From NCBI GenBank assembly GCA_910578985.1, contig CAJTSF010000010.1:1-64000 (forward strand): a DNA stretch of 64,000 bases, read 5' to 3'. This DNA is from an uncultured Odoribacter sp. Lineage in GTDB: Bacteria > Bacteroidota > Bacteroidia > Bacteroidales > Marinifilaceae. This document shows positions 52,209-61,257 of the stretch, in pieces (the first letter of the stretch is position 1; every line of letters starts with the position of its first letter). A model generated the notes under the pieces. That model was not told the origin of the DNA and did not search any database. It saw nothing but the letters and a program-made list of their open reading frames with translations. The position numbers were made by a program, and so were the translations under genes.

Positions 52209-53413
52209 TTCGCCAACCAAAGCTCCGGATTCAATTTCACCGGTTGCGCTTTGCCCACATTTTGCCATATTTGAAAATTCAATACACTGCCTTTTTCACT
52301 ATCATACCCGATTCTCCCCAATGCCTGTTTCGTGTTCACCTGGTCGCCCCTTTTCACCTTCACGTCCAACAAATTGGGATAAGCGGTAAAATAATTACCA
52401 TGCTGGATCAAAATCATATAATTCAATCCCGGCACAAAGCAGACATCCAGCACCACTCCCTTGAACACCGCACGCACCGTAGCATCCTTGGAAGTGGTAA
52501 TATCGATGCCGTCATTGGCTATCTTGAGGTATTTATGCAGGGAATGCACACTCACCCCGAAGCGTTCGGAAATAAAACCTTCCTCCACAGGCCAAGGTAA
52601 TTTTCCTTTATTCTTGGCGAAATCGTTCGACACCAACTGCTGGTCCGGCGTCAATTTCCCCTTGGAACCGGAAGTAGAAGCCTTTTTCGTTTGGGCGGTA
52701 ATCAAACGGTTCAACTCTTTTGCCAGCCGCTGCCTGTTTTTGGTCTGTTCGTCCAATTTCTTTTTCAGTTCCTTTTCTTTCTTTTGCAACTCGGACACGT
52801 AACGGTTTTCCCGATGCTTTTCAGATTCCAGCTCTTTATTTTTTACCTGGATTTCGCTCAACACACTGTTCTTTCTCGCTATCATCTCTTTCAACTCCCG
52901 ATTCTTTATTTCCAAAGAATCGTTGGTTTGCCGGATCAAATCCAGCTGCCTGCCGGAATAGGACTGGATTTGCTGGAAGTATTTGAACCGATTGTAAGCC
53001 TGGTTGAAATCCGAAGCGGAAAGAATAAACATCAGTTTGTCCGTCTTGTTTCGCTTTTTCCAATTTCCGTAAACCAGTCGCGCATACATGTCCAACATGG
53101 TTTTCCGGTTCTCTTGCAACTCTCCGATCCGTTTCTCATTGCCCGCGATACTCTTTTGCAGATAGGAAACTTCCTGATTCAAGGAAGTCAGCACCCGTTG
53201 GCTCTGTACGATTTTCTCTTGCAGGATATTCACCTTTTCCGTAGAAGCCGATTTATTTTTGGCTGCGTCCTTCAACAGCTTGTTCAAATAAGTAATCTCT
53301 TTTTCGGCTTTTTCTTTTTGCTTACGGATATCCGTTATCGATTGGGAAAAAACCGAAAAATGGAAGGACAGCAGCAAGGCTGTGAATAATATGTGAAACC
53401 GGTTAATTCCCAT
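52205..53413 (-). CDS. EnvC-like murein hydrolase activator with degenerate M23 domain
   Basis: A 402-residue exported protein (signal peptide to VFSQ). Residues about 25-250 form long coiled coils, and 290-400 a LytM/M23 fold (ERFGVSVHSLHKYLKIANDG, VLDVCFVPGLNYMILIQHGN, LLDVKVKRGDQVNTKQALGR). The zinc-site HxxxD appears as NDGID and the HxH as NFQIW, so the domain is probably catalytically inactive. Such EnvC-type proteins activate amidases for septal peptidoglycan splitting. It overlaps the DUF4175-like gene by 4 and the DUF4292 gene by 11 bases. Confidence 0.88.
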   Translation of the reverse strand: MGINRFHILFTALLLSFHFSVFSQSITDIRKQKEKAEKEITYLNKLLKDAAKNKSASTEKVNILQEKIVQSQRVLTSLNQEVSYLQKSIAGNEKRIGELQENRKTMLDMYARLVYGNWKKRNKTDKLMFILSASDFNQAYNRFKYFQQIQSYSGRQLDLIRQTNDSLEIKNRELKEMIARKNSVLSEIQVKNKELESEKHRENRYVSELQKKEKELKKKLDEQTKNRQRLAKELNRLITAQTKKASTSGSKGKLTPDQQLVSNDFAKNKGKLPWPVEEGFISERFGVSVHSLHKYLKIANDGIDITTSKDATVRAVFKGVVLDVCFVPGLNYMILIQHGNYFTAYPNLLDVKVKRGDQVNTKQALGRIGYDSEKGSVLNFQIWQNVGKAQPVKLNPELWLAK

Positions 53414-54269
53414 TCGTCTTCAATTCCATCTTTTTATACTTGGGCAAAATACGTATATTGGCTTCTACCGGAACATCGAATTCCAGCTTCTGAAACCGTA
53501 AATCCAGATTCGTCCGTTCCTCTCCGTCAAACAACTCGAATAAAATCTTGGTCGGAAAATACTTTTCCGAAAAATCACGGAACTCCTCATAGCTGACGCG
53601 CACCCCCATATTTTCCTCTATATCCTCCAAAGAAAAATACAACGGTCTGAAATGCACCGCATCCACCAAAGTCTTTTGCTGAATCAGCATCACATTCTTA
53701 TTTTTCCGCTTTTTCTTATACAGTCTTTTCAACTTCCGCCCCAACGTCTTTTCCTGTATGGTCGAAAGTTCGTACCCGTCATCCGACCGCTCCATTTTGT
53801 ACCGTTTGTTTCCATTGACGGAAGCAAAATCGACATGCATGAACGTATTGGTCAAAATACGCTGGATATGGTCGAAACTCACTTTTATTTCCAGTCGGTC
53901 ATAGAAAAAATCGTAATCGGACAGAAAGTATTTTTTATGATACATATCCACGATTTTCACGCTGTCCGGCGTCAGCAATACCCTCGCCACCTCAATGCCC
54001 AAGGGAGCCGTCACCGAAACCTGCACGAAACTGTCCCGACGGATTTTCAAGGAAGCCTTGAAATTGCTTTTTCCCTTCTCACTCCTTAAAGAGCCTTCGA
54101 TGCGCTTGGCAAACAGCGTATTGTATTCCGGTTTGTGTTCCTCGATATTTTTCAGCAATCGCCCTTCGATAGTCAAAGGAATGTCCTTTTTGACTACGAT
54201 CTGTTGGACGGTACGGCAAGAAACCGCCAAAAGAACAAAACTTAAAAACAATATCGCTCTCCCTTTCAT
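53403..54269 (-). CDS. DUF4292 family lipoprotein
   Basis: A 288-residue lipoprotein with signal and lipobox (FLSFVLLAVSC-RT). The mature part is beta-rich (FKASLKIRRDSFVQVSVTAP, DSVKIVDMYHKKYFLSDYDF) in the style of LolA/LolB-like folds, characteristic of DUF4292, which usually lies between a TPR gene and an EnvC/M23 gene in Bacteroidota. A role in lipoprotein or LPS handling is only suggested. The ATG at 54269 starts the signal peptide and lies 11 bases after the TPR gene's stop. Confidence 0.88.
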   Translation of the reverse strand: MKGRAILFLSFVLLAVSCRTVQQIVVKKDIPLTIEGRLLKNIEEHKPEYNTLFAKRIEGSLRSEKGKSNFKASLKIRRDSFVQVSVTAPLGIEVARVLLTPDSVKIVDMYHKKYFLSDYDFFYDRLEIKVSFDHIQRILTNTFMHVDFASVNGNKRYKMERSDDGYELSTIQEKTLGRKLKRLYKKKRKNKNVMLIQQKTLVDAVHFRPLYFSLEDIEENMGVRVSYEEFRDFSEKYFPTKILFELFDGEERTNLDLRFQKLEFDVPVEANIRILPKYKKMELKTNGN

Positions 54270-54280
54270 CTTCCCATCGT

Positions 54281-56020
54281 TTACTCGGATAAAACACCCG
54301 TTTTCAATTTCTTTTCCAATATTTCGGACATCTCCTTGTCTTCTATTCCCAACTCCGCCGCCTTTTTCCACATCTCCGCCGCTTCGGCTTTCTCTCCGTT
54401 CCGGTATAAAATATCGCCGTAATGGTCAAGGTACACGCCTGACTCCTCCTTCGCTTTCTCTATTGCCAATTTCATATAGAATTTAGCCTGGGAATAATTT
54501 CCCCGCACATACAGTACCCAAGCATAAGTATCCAAATAAACCGCATTATCCGACTCTAATTTCACCGCTTGGGAAATCATCTGTTCCGCCCGGCTCAGAT
54601 TCTCTTTCCGCAATGCCAGATAATAAGCGTAATTATTCAATACCAATGCGTCGTTCGGATTGATTTTCAACACTTCGTCGAACATACCGAAAGCCTTTTC
54701 CACTCTGCCCGAACGGTAATGACAGTCTCCTAAATAAGAATAAAACTGGGCTTTCAACGCAGGATTTTCATCCGCCAAAACCACCCCTTTCTCAAAAAAC
54801 GGCAAAGCCCGCTCGAAATCGTCATCCATCATGAACTTCAACCCCGCCAGCGCATAAGGCAGGGGTTGGTCGGGAAAATAAGTCATCGCCTCCAGGCTGA
54901 ACGCATACATCCCGGCTGTATCCTGCAACTCATTGCACAACAGCAGCAGTTCCTCCCAAATCAAATAATTGTTTTTCTCTTTGGAAAGGATATACTCCAA
55001 CTCTTTCTTCGACTCCTCCAGTTTACCGTCTTTCTTCAAAAAATCAGAATGCAAGGCACGGATGGACAAATCGTCACTGTACTTTTCCATCAGCAATGCC
55101 ATATAATCATCCAACCGGCTCTCCGGCATACTGACGGTATCCGCATTCAAAATCAACCGCAGGATATATTGCACCTTATAACCGCCCTCGACTTTATCGC
55201 TCGTCAAAGCGCTCCGGATATGGGCGTCCGCCTCATCCGTCCGCTTCTTGCTCAGATAGTAATCCGCCAGGTAAAAGTGCACAAAACCGTTATCCGGTTC
55301 CGCTTTCAGCAGCCGATCCAGAATCTGCAATCCCTTTTTGTCCTGGTTGTAATTGAAATAAAGTTCCGCCAAGAGGTTGAGATAATCGCTTCGGTCGGGA
55401 AACTTACGGATTAGTTTCATCAACTCGTTGGAAGCTCCCTTCACATCCCCCAATTTGGTATAAAGCTTGATTTTTTCAATGGACACCGGTTCCGTAATGC
55501 CGTAATGCTCCTCGTATTTATCGCACACGTCGATGGCTTTCTGCCACTTCTCCACGGAAGCGTACAACCCCGCCTCCAACAGATAAAATTCCTCCCGGTC
55601 CGGATATTTGGCGATAATATCGGCATACACCTCACAAGCCTCCTCGATCATGGACTTCTCCTGCAACACATTGGCAAGCAAAATCCGATACCACACATTT
55701 TCGGGATTCCCCGCCACCGCCTCACGGGTCAGTTCCAAAGCCCCGTTGTAGTCCTTGGCAGCCAGCAGCAAAGCAGCCACCTCGTATTTGACCACCGGAC
55801 TGGAAGGCAACAACTTCAAACAATTGTCGAACCATCCCAACGCCTCCTGAAAATTCCCCAGAATCTTACACTTCACCCCCTCCATAAAGGAATAATCGAA
55901 CTCCAGACGTTTCTCTTCACTCAACTCCCGCACCGTTTCCACGCTCTTCTTCTGACGGTCGGCAAAAATACTTCCGCTGGCAAAAAGAATCAATATCAGA
56001 CTGATCCACCTTGTCCACAT
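54281..56020 (-). CDS. TPR-repeat protein
   Basis: A 579-residue protein with an N-terminal signal or anchor (WISLILILFASGSIFA) followed by about twelve tetratricopeptide repeats (GNFQEALGWFDNCLKLLPSS, KDYNGALELTREAVAGNPEN, GDCHYRSGRVEKAFGMFDE, RGNYSQAKFYMKLAIEKAKE). TPR arrays act as scaffolds in envelope assembly. The ATG at 56020 lies 4 bases after the dut stop and begins the signal sequence; the frame extends inside dut, which is not credible. It belongs to the dut-TPR-DUF4292-EnvC gene order seen in many Bacteroidota. Confidence 0.9.
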   Translation of the reverse strand: MWTRWISLILILFASGSIFADRQKKSVETVRELSEEKRLEFDYSFMEGVKCKILGNFQEALGWFDNCLKLLPSSPVVKYEVAALLLAAKDYNGALELTREAVAGNPENVWYRILLANVLQEKSMIEEACEVYADIIAKYPDREEFYLLEAGLYASVEKWQKAIDVCDKYEEHYGITEPVSIEKIKLYTKLGDVKGASNELMKLIRKFPDRSDYLNLLAELYFNYNQDKKGLQILDRLLKAEPDNGFVHFYLADYYLSKKRTDEADAHIRSALTSDKVEGGYKVQYILRLILNADTVSMPESRLDDYMALLMEKYSDDLSIRALHSDFLKKDGKLEESKKELEYILSKEKNNYLIWEELLLLCNELQDTAGMYAFSLEAMTYFPDQPLPYALAGLKFMMDDDFERALPFFEKGVVLADENPALKAQFYSYLGDCHYRSGRVEKAFGMFDEVLKINPNDALVLNNYAYYLALRKENLSRAEQMISQAVKLESDNAVYLDTYAWVLYVRGNYSQAKFYMKLAIEKAKEESGVYLDHYGDILYRNGEKAEAAEMWKKAAELGIEDKEMSEILEKKLKTGVLSE

Positions 56021-56024
56021 AACC

Positions 56025-56459
56025 TCATTGCTTACCTGTATGTCCGAATCCTCCGGCGCCGCGTTCGGAATCCTCCAGCGTCTCCACCGGAATCCATTCC
56101 GCCTGCTCCACCCGATTGATGACCATCTGGCAAATCCGTTCCCCGTCTTCGATGGTGATGACACGGTTCGACAGATTCACCGCAATCACCCCGATTTCCC
56201 CCCGGTAATCCGCGTCGATGGTCCCGGGACTGTTCAGAATACCCAATCCTTCATTCAATGCCAACCCGCTGCGCGGGCGGATTTGCGCTTCATACCCTTC
56301 CGGCAATTCGATGAAAAGACCCGTGGGAATCAATTTCCGCTCCAGCGGACTCAACGTGACCATACCGCTCAAATTGGCACGGATATCCATGCCTGCCGAC
56401 GATTTTGTCTTATATTCCGGAAGCGGATGCTTCGATTGATTGACAATCTTTATCTTCAT
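56025..56459 (-). CDS. dut: dUTP diphosphatase
   Basis: Trimeric dUTPase, removes dUTP and provides dUMP. Motifs in order: AGMDIRANL, PRSGLALNEG, NSPGTIDADYRGEIGV, ERICQMV and the C-terminal RGAGGFGHTGK. Length 144 residues is normal. First gene of the envelope operon that runs to 48533; the promoter is at 56485-56515. Confidence 0.97.
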   Translation of the reverse strand: MKIKIVNQSKHPLPEYKTKSSAGMDIRANLSGMVTLSPLERKLIPTGLFIELPEGYEAQIRPRSGLALNEGLGILNSPGTIDADYRGEIGVIAVNLSNRVITIEDGERICQMVINRVEQAEWIPVETLEDSERGAGGFGHTGKQ

Positions 56460-56484
56460 AATATACCTATTCTAATATAACTCC

Positions 56485-56515
56485 CAAACATACGAATTTT
56501 TTCCGGATTTTCAAC
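56485..56515 (-). promoter_or_regulatory. promoter of the dut operon
   Basis: TATGTTTG (minus strand, 56492-56485) with GTTG 19 bases upstream (56515-56512), three of four matches to the -33 TTTG. Transcription should begin near 56478. Confidence 0.55.
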
Positions 56516-56934
56516 TATCATTTCCTGATAATAATATCTTATTTTTTTATTAAGAGAAAAAATGAGGATGATTATGATTTGTTAGTTCCTTGGAAAAAGA
56601 TTTTTCGGAAGATTTGTTTTTCAGATTATTGATTTAATACCCGGTATTATCAACAGGATAATGGTGGTATTTCTGATTGATTGTCAGTGGGAAATAATAC
56701 TTATAAACAGATGTCGAATATCGTCGCCGTTTAAAAATAGTCCTGTTTTTGTTTCTGAAAACTGTTGGGAAAAAATTCTTACGGAAATGGATAAAAACCG
56801 TTTTTGTTTTTGGAGATGTCAAAAGTATTTTAATCCCCGTGCACAGTTTGTTTTTCCAAATAAACCATCCTTTTTTAATTGGGAAGTTTTCAACATTTTT
56901 CTCCGGTTTTATAAACACCCGGAATTTGCCGCGC
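56516..56934. other. gene-free AT-rich interval between panD terminator and dut promoter
   Basis: About 420 bases without a convincing gene. Open frames exist on both strands but none has family similarity, a plausible start or a codon pattern like the neighbours; they are rich in Phe, Lys and Ile as expected from AT-rich noise. No clear promoter or strong stem was found in it. It could hide an sRNA or a decayed gene. Confidence 0.3.
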
Positions 56935-56968
56935 AAAAAAAAAATCCGAAAGAACATACTTTCGGATT
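56935..56968 (-). terminator. terminator of the panC-panD transcript
   Basis: AATCCGAAAG (56943-56952) and CTTTCGGATT (56959-56968) form a 10-bp stem with a 6-base loop; on the minus strand it runs into ten T residues. Confidence 0.85.
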
Positions 56969-56988
56969 TTCTGTTTATGGTTTGATGC

Positions 56989-57339
56989 CTATATCAGCCG
57001 GTTCGTGCTGGTGTCCGGAAACACCAACGTGGGCGTGTGCCTCTTGGCCTCCTCGAAATCCATGGAGGCATAGGAAATGATGATGACCACATCCCCCACG
57101 GCGCATTTGCGGGCGGCGGGACCGTTCAGGCAAATCACTCCGGAATCCCGTTCTCCCTTGATGACATAAGTGTCCAGCCGTTCCCCGTTGTTCACATTCA
57201 CGATTTGCACTTTCTCGTGCTCGATGATATTGGCGGCTTCCATCAGTGCCGCGTCGATGGTGATGCTTCCCACATACTGAAGATTGGCTTCCGTCACCTT
57301 CACCTTGTGAATCTTCGATTTTACAACTTCTATATACAT
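56989..57339 (-). CDS. panD: aspartate 1-decarboxylase
   Basis: Pyruvoyl enzyme making beta-alanine for pantothenate. The self-cleavage site Gly-Ser lies in LQYVGSITID, and LNGPAARKCAVGDVVIIISYA is the second hallmark. From the ATG at 57339 the proenzyme has 116 residues (MYIEVVKSKIHKVKVTEANL), the normal size; the longer frame overlaps panC. Transcribed 4 bases after panC. Confidence 0.95.
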   Translation of the reverse strand: MYIEVVKSKIHKVKVTEANLQYVGSITIDAALMEAANIIEHEKVQIVNVNNGERLDTYVIKGERDSGVICLNGPAARKCAVGDVVIIISYASMDFEEAKRHTPTLVFPDTSTNRLI

Positions 57340-57343
57340 CTCC

Positions 57344-58183
57344 TTAAAATACCATATTGTCGATAAGTCTGATTTTCCCGGCATACACCGCCACGCAAGC
57401 CACTTTGGTGCCCGGTTCTTTCCAGTCCTCCGTGATTTTCAATGTGGTATCGTCCACGATTTCCACATATTCCGTTTCCAGATAAGGGTTACGGTTGATT
57501 TCATCGCCAATCCACTTTTTCAGTTCGTTCACGCTTAAAGAAGAAGCCATCCCGCGGGCTTTTTTCAGCGTGGCGTGGATATGGGGGGCATTTTTCCGGT
57601 GTTCATCGTCCAGAAGCGTGTTGCGCGAACTCAGCGCCAGACCGCTTTCCTCCCGCACAATCGGGCAGGGGATGATTTGCACCGGACTGTTCAATTGCTT
57701 CACCATCTGTTTGATGATAGCCACCTGCTGGAAATCTTTCATGCCGAAAAACGCCTTTTCCGGACGTACGATGTCGAACAGCCGGCTCACCACCTGTCCC
57801 ACTCCGTTGAAATGTCCCGGGCGCTTCGCGCCTTCCATCACGCTTTCCAGATAACCGAAATCGAATTTCCGCGTGTCCGGTTCCGGATAAATCTCCTCCA
57901 CCGCCGGCGCGAACACCACATCGCATCCCGTTTTTTCCAACAACTCCACATCCTTGTCCAGCGTGCGGGGATACCGTTTCAAATCCTCCGCATCGTTGAA
58001 TTGGGTCGGATTGACGAATATGCTGACTACCGTAACATCGCTGTTTTTCTTCGATTCCTTCACCAAAGACAAATGCCCTTCGTGCAATGCGCCCATGGTG
58101 GGTACGAATCCGATCGACTTGCCCTCTTTTTTGAAGCTGTCGATGAGACTAATCAATTCATTTTTAGTATGTAAGACCTGCAT
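57344..58183 (-). CDS. panC: pantothenate synthetase
   Basis: ATP-dependent ligase joining pantoate and beta-alanine. The nucleotide-binding FVPTMGALHEGHLSLV (HxGH), IFVNPTQFN, RPGHFNGVGQVVSRLF, FFGMKDFQQ and PIVREESGLALSSRN are diagnostic. The ATG at 58183 gives 279 residues starting MQVLHTKNEL. Forms the panC-panD pair with panD 4 bases behind. Confidence 0.96.
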   Translation of the reverse strand: MQVLHTKNELISLIDSFKKEGKSIGFVPTMGALHEGHLSLVKESKKNSDVTVVSIFVNPTQFNDAEDLKRYPRTLDKDVELLEKTGCDVVFAPAVEEIYPEPDTRKFDFGYLESVMEGAKRPGHFNGVGQVVSRLFDIVRPEKAFFGMKDFQQVAIIKQMVKQLNSPVQIIPCPIVREESGLALSSRNTLLDDEHRKNAPHIHATLKKARGMASSLSVNELKKWIGDEINRNPYLETEYVEIVDDTTLKITEDWKEPGTKVACVAVYAGKIRLIDNMVF

Positions 58184-58245
58184 AACATTGATATGAAATA
58201 CGGGGTGCAAGTTTACGGCATATAAATGATATTTCCAAGCCTTTT

Positions 58246-58725
58246 TTATTTATACAGCAAATGAATGCCGGGATGCACGGAAGTCAGCGCCTCCACCAGT
58301 TCGCTGCGGCTGACGCCCTCGCGCATCACGATGAAAATCGTGTCGTCTCCGGCAATGGTTCCCAGAATCTCGAAATAGTTCTCGCTGTCGATGAGCACCG
58401 TCACCGCGTTGGCATACCCCGGCAGGGTTTTGATGACCGCCATGTTTCCCGAGAAATCGATGCTCAGGATGGTGTCGGTGATGATGGCGGACACTTTCTC
58501 CTCCCGCTGTTCGTTCATGATGCTTTCCGGCACGACATAGATATATCCCTTTTCCTTGTGGGGAATCTTGGCGACTTTCATGAACTTCAAATCGCGGGAC
58601 AGCGTGCTTTGCGTGGCTTCCACATCCAATTCCCTCAACCGGAACAACAACTCTTCCTGGGAGGAAATCAATTCCGACTGGATCAATTGCCGTATGGTCA
58701 GCAACCGTTTGGTTTTGTTTCTCAT
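58246..58725 (-). CDS. argR: arginine repressor
   Basis: A 159-residue ArgR/AhrC family regulator that binds ARG boxes when arginine is bound. It has an N-terminal winged helix (IRQLIQSELISSQEELLFRL, TQSTLSRDLKFMKV) and a C-terminal oligomerisation/arginine domain (VLIDSENYFEILGTIAGDDT with the conserved GTIAGDDTIF). No arginine biosynthesis genes lie in the window. Divergent from the TonB receptor gene. Confidence 0.95.
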   Translation of the reverse strand: MRNKTKRLLTIRQLIQSELISSQEELLFRLRELDVEATQSTLSRDLKFMKVAKIPHKEKGYIYVVPESIMNEQREEKVSAIITDTILSIDFSGNMAVIKTLPGYANAVTVLIDSENYFEILGTIAGDDTIFIVMREGVSRSELVEALTSVHPGIHLLYK

Positions 58726-58745
58726 AATACTAAGGTATTTCGCGG

Positions 58746-58753
58746 CAAAGGTA
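58746..58753 (-). promoter_or_regulatory. -7 element of argR
   Basis: TACCTTTG on the minus strand fits TAnnTTTG; no -33 match. Transcription would start about 58739, 14 bases before the gene. Confidence 0.5.
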
Positions 58754-58810
58754 TGAAAAACTAATATGCGATGATGGTTTTGAATGAAAAAAAATATCTG
58801 TATATAGGTA

Positions 58811-58841
58811 TTGTAGAGAAAGTTGTCAAATCATATTTTTG
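58811..58841 (+). promoter_or_regulatory. promoter of the TonB receptor gene
   Basis: TATTTTTG at 58834-58841 fits TAnnTTTG, with TTGT 19 bases upstream as a partial -33 element. Leader of about 20 bases. Confidence 0.5.
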
Positions 58842-58867
58842 CCGCAAAAAGTAATTTAATTCGATGA

Positions 58868-61168
58868 ATGATGAAAAGATACGTATGGTTGTTTATATGC
58901 CTGGCAACGCTTGCCTGGCAAACTGAAACGGCATTGGGAAAACCCACGGACGCCAATCTGTTCGGACACGTGACGGATGCCGCCACGGGCGAGCACCTGC
59001 CTTATGTGACGGTCGTGTTGAAAGGCACCGCCATCGGGACGGTGACGGATGCCACCGGGCACTATTTTCTGAAAAATCTTCCGGAAGGGAAGTTTACCGT
59101 GACGGTCAAAATGGTAGGTTATAAAGAGGTGTCGAAAGAGGTCGTCACGAAAAGCGGAAGTTCGGAAGAGGTGAATTTCGAACTCGAGGAAGACCGGGTG
59201 GCGCTGGATGAGGTCGTGGTCTCCGCCAACCGCAATGAAACGAGCCGGCGCATGGCGCCTACCCTCGTGAAAGTGCTGGACGGGGGACTCTTCGAAGCGC
59301 GCAGTGCCGCCTGCCTGGCGGAAGGATTGACTTTCCAGCCGGGCGTCCGGGTGGAAAACAATTGCCAGAATTGCGGTTCCTCCCAAGTGCGCATAAACGG
59401 GCTGGACGGACCCTACACCCAGTTGCTCATCGACTCGCGTCCCGTCTTCAGCGCCTTGAGCGGAGTGTACGGCTTGGAGCAGATTCCGGCAAACATGATC
59501 GAGCGGGTGGAGGTCATGCGCGGGGGAGGAAGCGCCCTGTTCGGAGCATCGGCGATTGCGGGCACCATCAACATCATCACCAAGGAACCCCGGCGGAACT
59601 CCGCGCAGGCGTCCCACAACCTCCTCTCCGCCGGCGGCACGGGAAGCCTGGACAACGTCACCTCCCTGAACGCCTCCCTGGTGACGGACAACCACGCCGC
59701 AGGCATGTATATCTTTGCCCAGAGCCGCCACCGGGACAGCTATGACCACGATGGCGACGGATTCACCGAACTCGCGGAAATAGACGCCAAGACGGCGGGC
59801 ATGCGCACTTTCATACGCACCGGCATCTATTCCCGTCTCACCGCCGAATACCATGCCATCCGGGAATACCGCCGCGGGGGCGACAGCCTCTCCTTGCCGC
59901 CCCACGAAGTGATGATTGCCGAACAGACGGAGCACAACATCCATACGGGAAGCCTGAAATACGACTGGTATTCCCCCGACGAACGCCACCACGTGAGCGC
60001 TTTCTCTTCCTTGCAGCACATCGACCGGGAGAGCTATTACGGCACCGGTCACAACCCCGATGCTTACGGCCACACGTCGAACGGCACCTCCGTTTCCGGC
60101 GTGCAGTATGCCGGGCGTTTCACACACCTGCTCTTTATGCCGGCGGACCTCACTGCGGGCGTCGAGTACAGCTACGACCGCCTGCACGACGTGGCGAAAG
60201 GCTACCGCCGCGACCTGCGGCAGACCACGCGGGTCATCAGTGCCTTTTTGCAGAACGAGTGGAAAAACAACCGGTGGAGCTTCCTCATCGGCGCGCGCCT
60301 CGACAAACACAACCTGCTCGATGCCCCCGTATTCAGCCCGCGGGTGAACATCCGCTTCAATCCCTCCGAAAACCTGAATTTCCGGGCGAGCTACTCCGCC
60401 GGTTTCCGGGCACCCCAGACCTACGATGAGGACCTGCATGTGGACATGGTGGGCGAGGGGCGTCTGGCGATCGTCCGTAATATAGAGGGGTTGAAGAAAG
60501 AGAAATCCCACAGCCTCAGCCTTTCGGGCGAGGTTTTCCACACTTTCGGGAAAGTGCAGGTCAATCTTTTGGCGGAAGGGTTCTACACCCGCCTGCAAGA
60601 CGTCTTTGCCCTGCGCGACCGGGAACAGGAGGACGGTGTGCTCATCCGCGAGCGCTACAACGGTTCCGGTGCCCGGGTGGGGGGAATCAACGTGGAGGGG
60701 CGTGCCGTCTTCACCCGCTGGTTCGAGATGCAGGCGGGCGGCACGTGGCAGCGCAGCCGCTACGACAATCCCGAGGCATGGAGCGAGGACGGGGATGTCC
60801 CTCCCGTGCGCCGCATGTTCCGCGCCCCCGACGCCTACGGTTATTTCACCGCCACGCTCAAGCCGCACACGGGCTGGACGGCATGGGTGTCGGGCACCTG
60901 CACCGGTAAGATGCCGGTGCAACACCTCAAAGGCGTCATCGACCGCGATGTGGCAGTCATCACTCCCGCTTTCTTCGATATGGAAATCAAAGCCGCCTAC
61001 GACTTTAAGATTTATAAGGAAATGGTGCTCCAGCTGAACGCCGGCGTCAAGAACCTGTTCGATGCCTTCCAGTCCGACCTGGACCGCGGTCCTGACCGCG
61101 ACCCCGCTTACGTCTACGGTCCTTCCCTTCCCCGCAGCTATTTCGCCGGGGTGAAGTTTTCGTTTTAA
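58868..61168 (+). CDS. TonB-dependent outer-membrane receptor
   Basis: A 766-residue receptor with signal peptide (to TALG), a CarboxypepD_reg-like domain (about 28-110: GHVTDAATGEHLPYVTVVL), a TonB box-like region (LDEVVVSA), a plug (about 130-235: FQPGVRVENN, then CQNCGSSQVRINGLDGPYT, RVEVMRGGGSALFGASAIAG) and a 22-strand barrel ending SYFAGVKFSF. The plug carries a CxxC motif. Substrate unknown; metal chelates, haem or corrinoids are possible. A cobalamin riboswitch controls another gene 2.5 kb away, but none lies here. GC-rich. A terminator follows. Confidence 0.92.
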   Translation: MMKRYVWLFICLATLAWQTETALGKPTDANLFGHVTDAATGEHLPYVTVVLKGTAIGTVTDATGHYFLKNLPEGKFTVTVKMVGYKEVSKEVVTKSGSSEEVNFELEEDRVALDEVVVSANRNETSRRMAPTLVKVLDGGLFEARSAACLAEGLTFQPGVRVENNCQNCGSSQVRINGLDGPYTQLLIDSRPVFSALSGVYGLEQIPANMIERVEVMRGGGSALFGASAIAGTINIITKEPRRNSAQASHNLLSAGGTGSLDNVTSLNASLVTDNHAAGMYIFAQSRHRDSYDHDGDGFTELAEIDAKTAGMRTFIRTGIYSRLTAEYHAIREYRRGGDSLSLPPHEVMIAEQTEHNIHTGSLKYDWYSPDERHHVSAFSSLQHIDRESYYGTGHNPDAYGHTSNGTSVSGVQYAGRFTHLLFMPADLTAGVEYSYDRLHDVAKGYRRDLRQTTRVISAFLQNEWKNNRWSFLIGARLDKHNLLDAPVFSPRVNIRFNPSENLNFRASYSAGFRAPQTYDEDLHVDMVGEGRLAIVRNIEGLKKEKSHSLSLSGEVFHTFGKVQVNLLAEGFYTRLQDVFALRDREQEDGVLIRERYNGSGARVGGINVEGRAVFTRWFEMQAGGTWQRSRYDNPEAWSEDGDVPPVRRMFRAPDAYGYFTATLKPHTGWTAWVSGTCTGKMPVQHLKGVIDRDVAVITPAFFDMEIKAAYDFKIYKEMVLQLNAGVKNLFDAFQSDLDRGPDRDPAYVYGPSLPRSYFAGVKFSF

Positions 61169-61190
61169 ACAAGGGGTTCATATCAGTATG

Positions 61191-61218
61191 AAAAAAGCCG
61201 CCGTGAGGCGGTTTTTTT
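61191..61218 (+). terminator. intrinsic terminator after the TonB receptor gene
   Basis: GCCGCC-GTGA-GGCGG hairpin (61197-61211) preceded by A6 and followed by T7, so it can work in both directions. Confidence 0.85.
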
Positions 61219-61257
61219 GTTTATTTCCGGGCTTGTAAGCGTTGATGAAGCAATTCG

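Noticed and set aside
56634..57080. Open frames on both strands in the AT-rich gap and into panD
   Set aside because: Composition is that of random AT-rich DNA, no start context, and the plus frame runs through the panD terminator and coding region.
58856..60925. 689-codon frame antisense to the TonB receptor
   Set aside because: Shadow of a GC-rich gene; the plus-strand product has a full receptor architecture.
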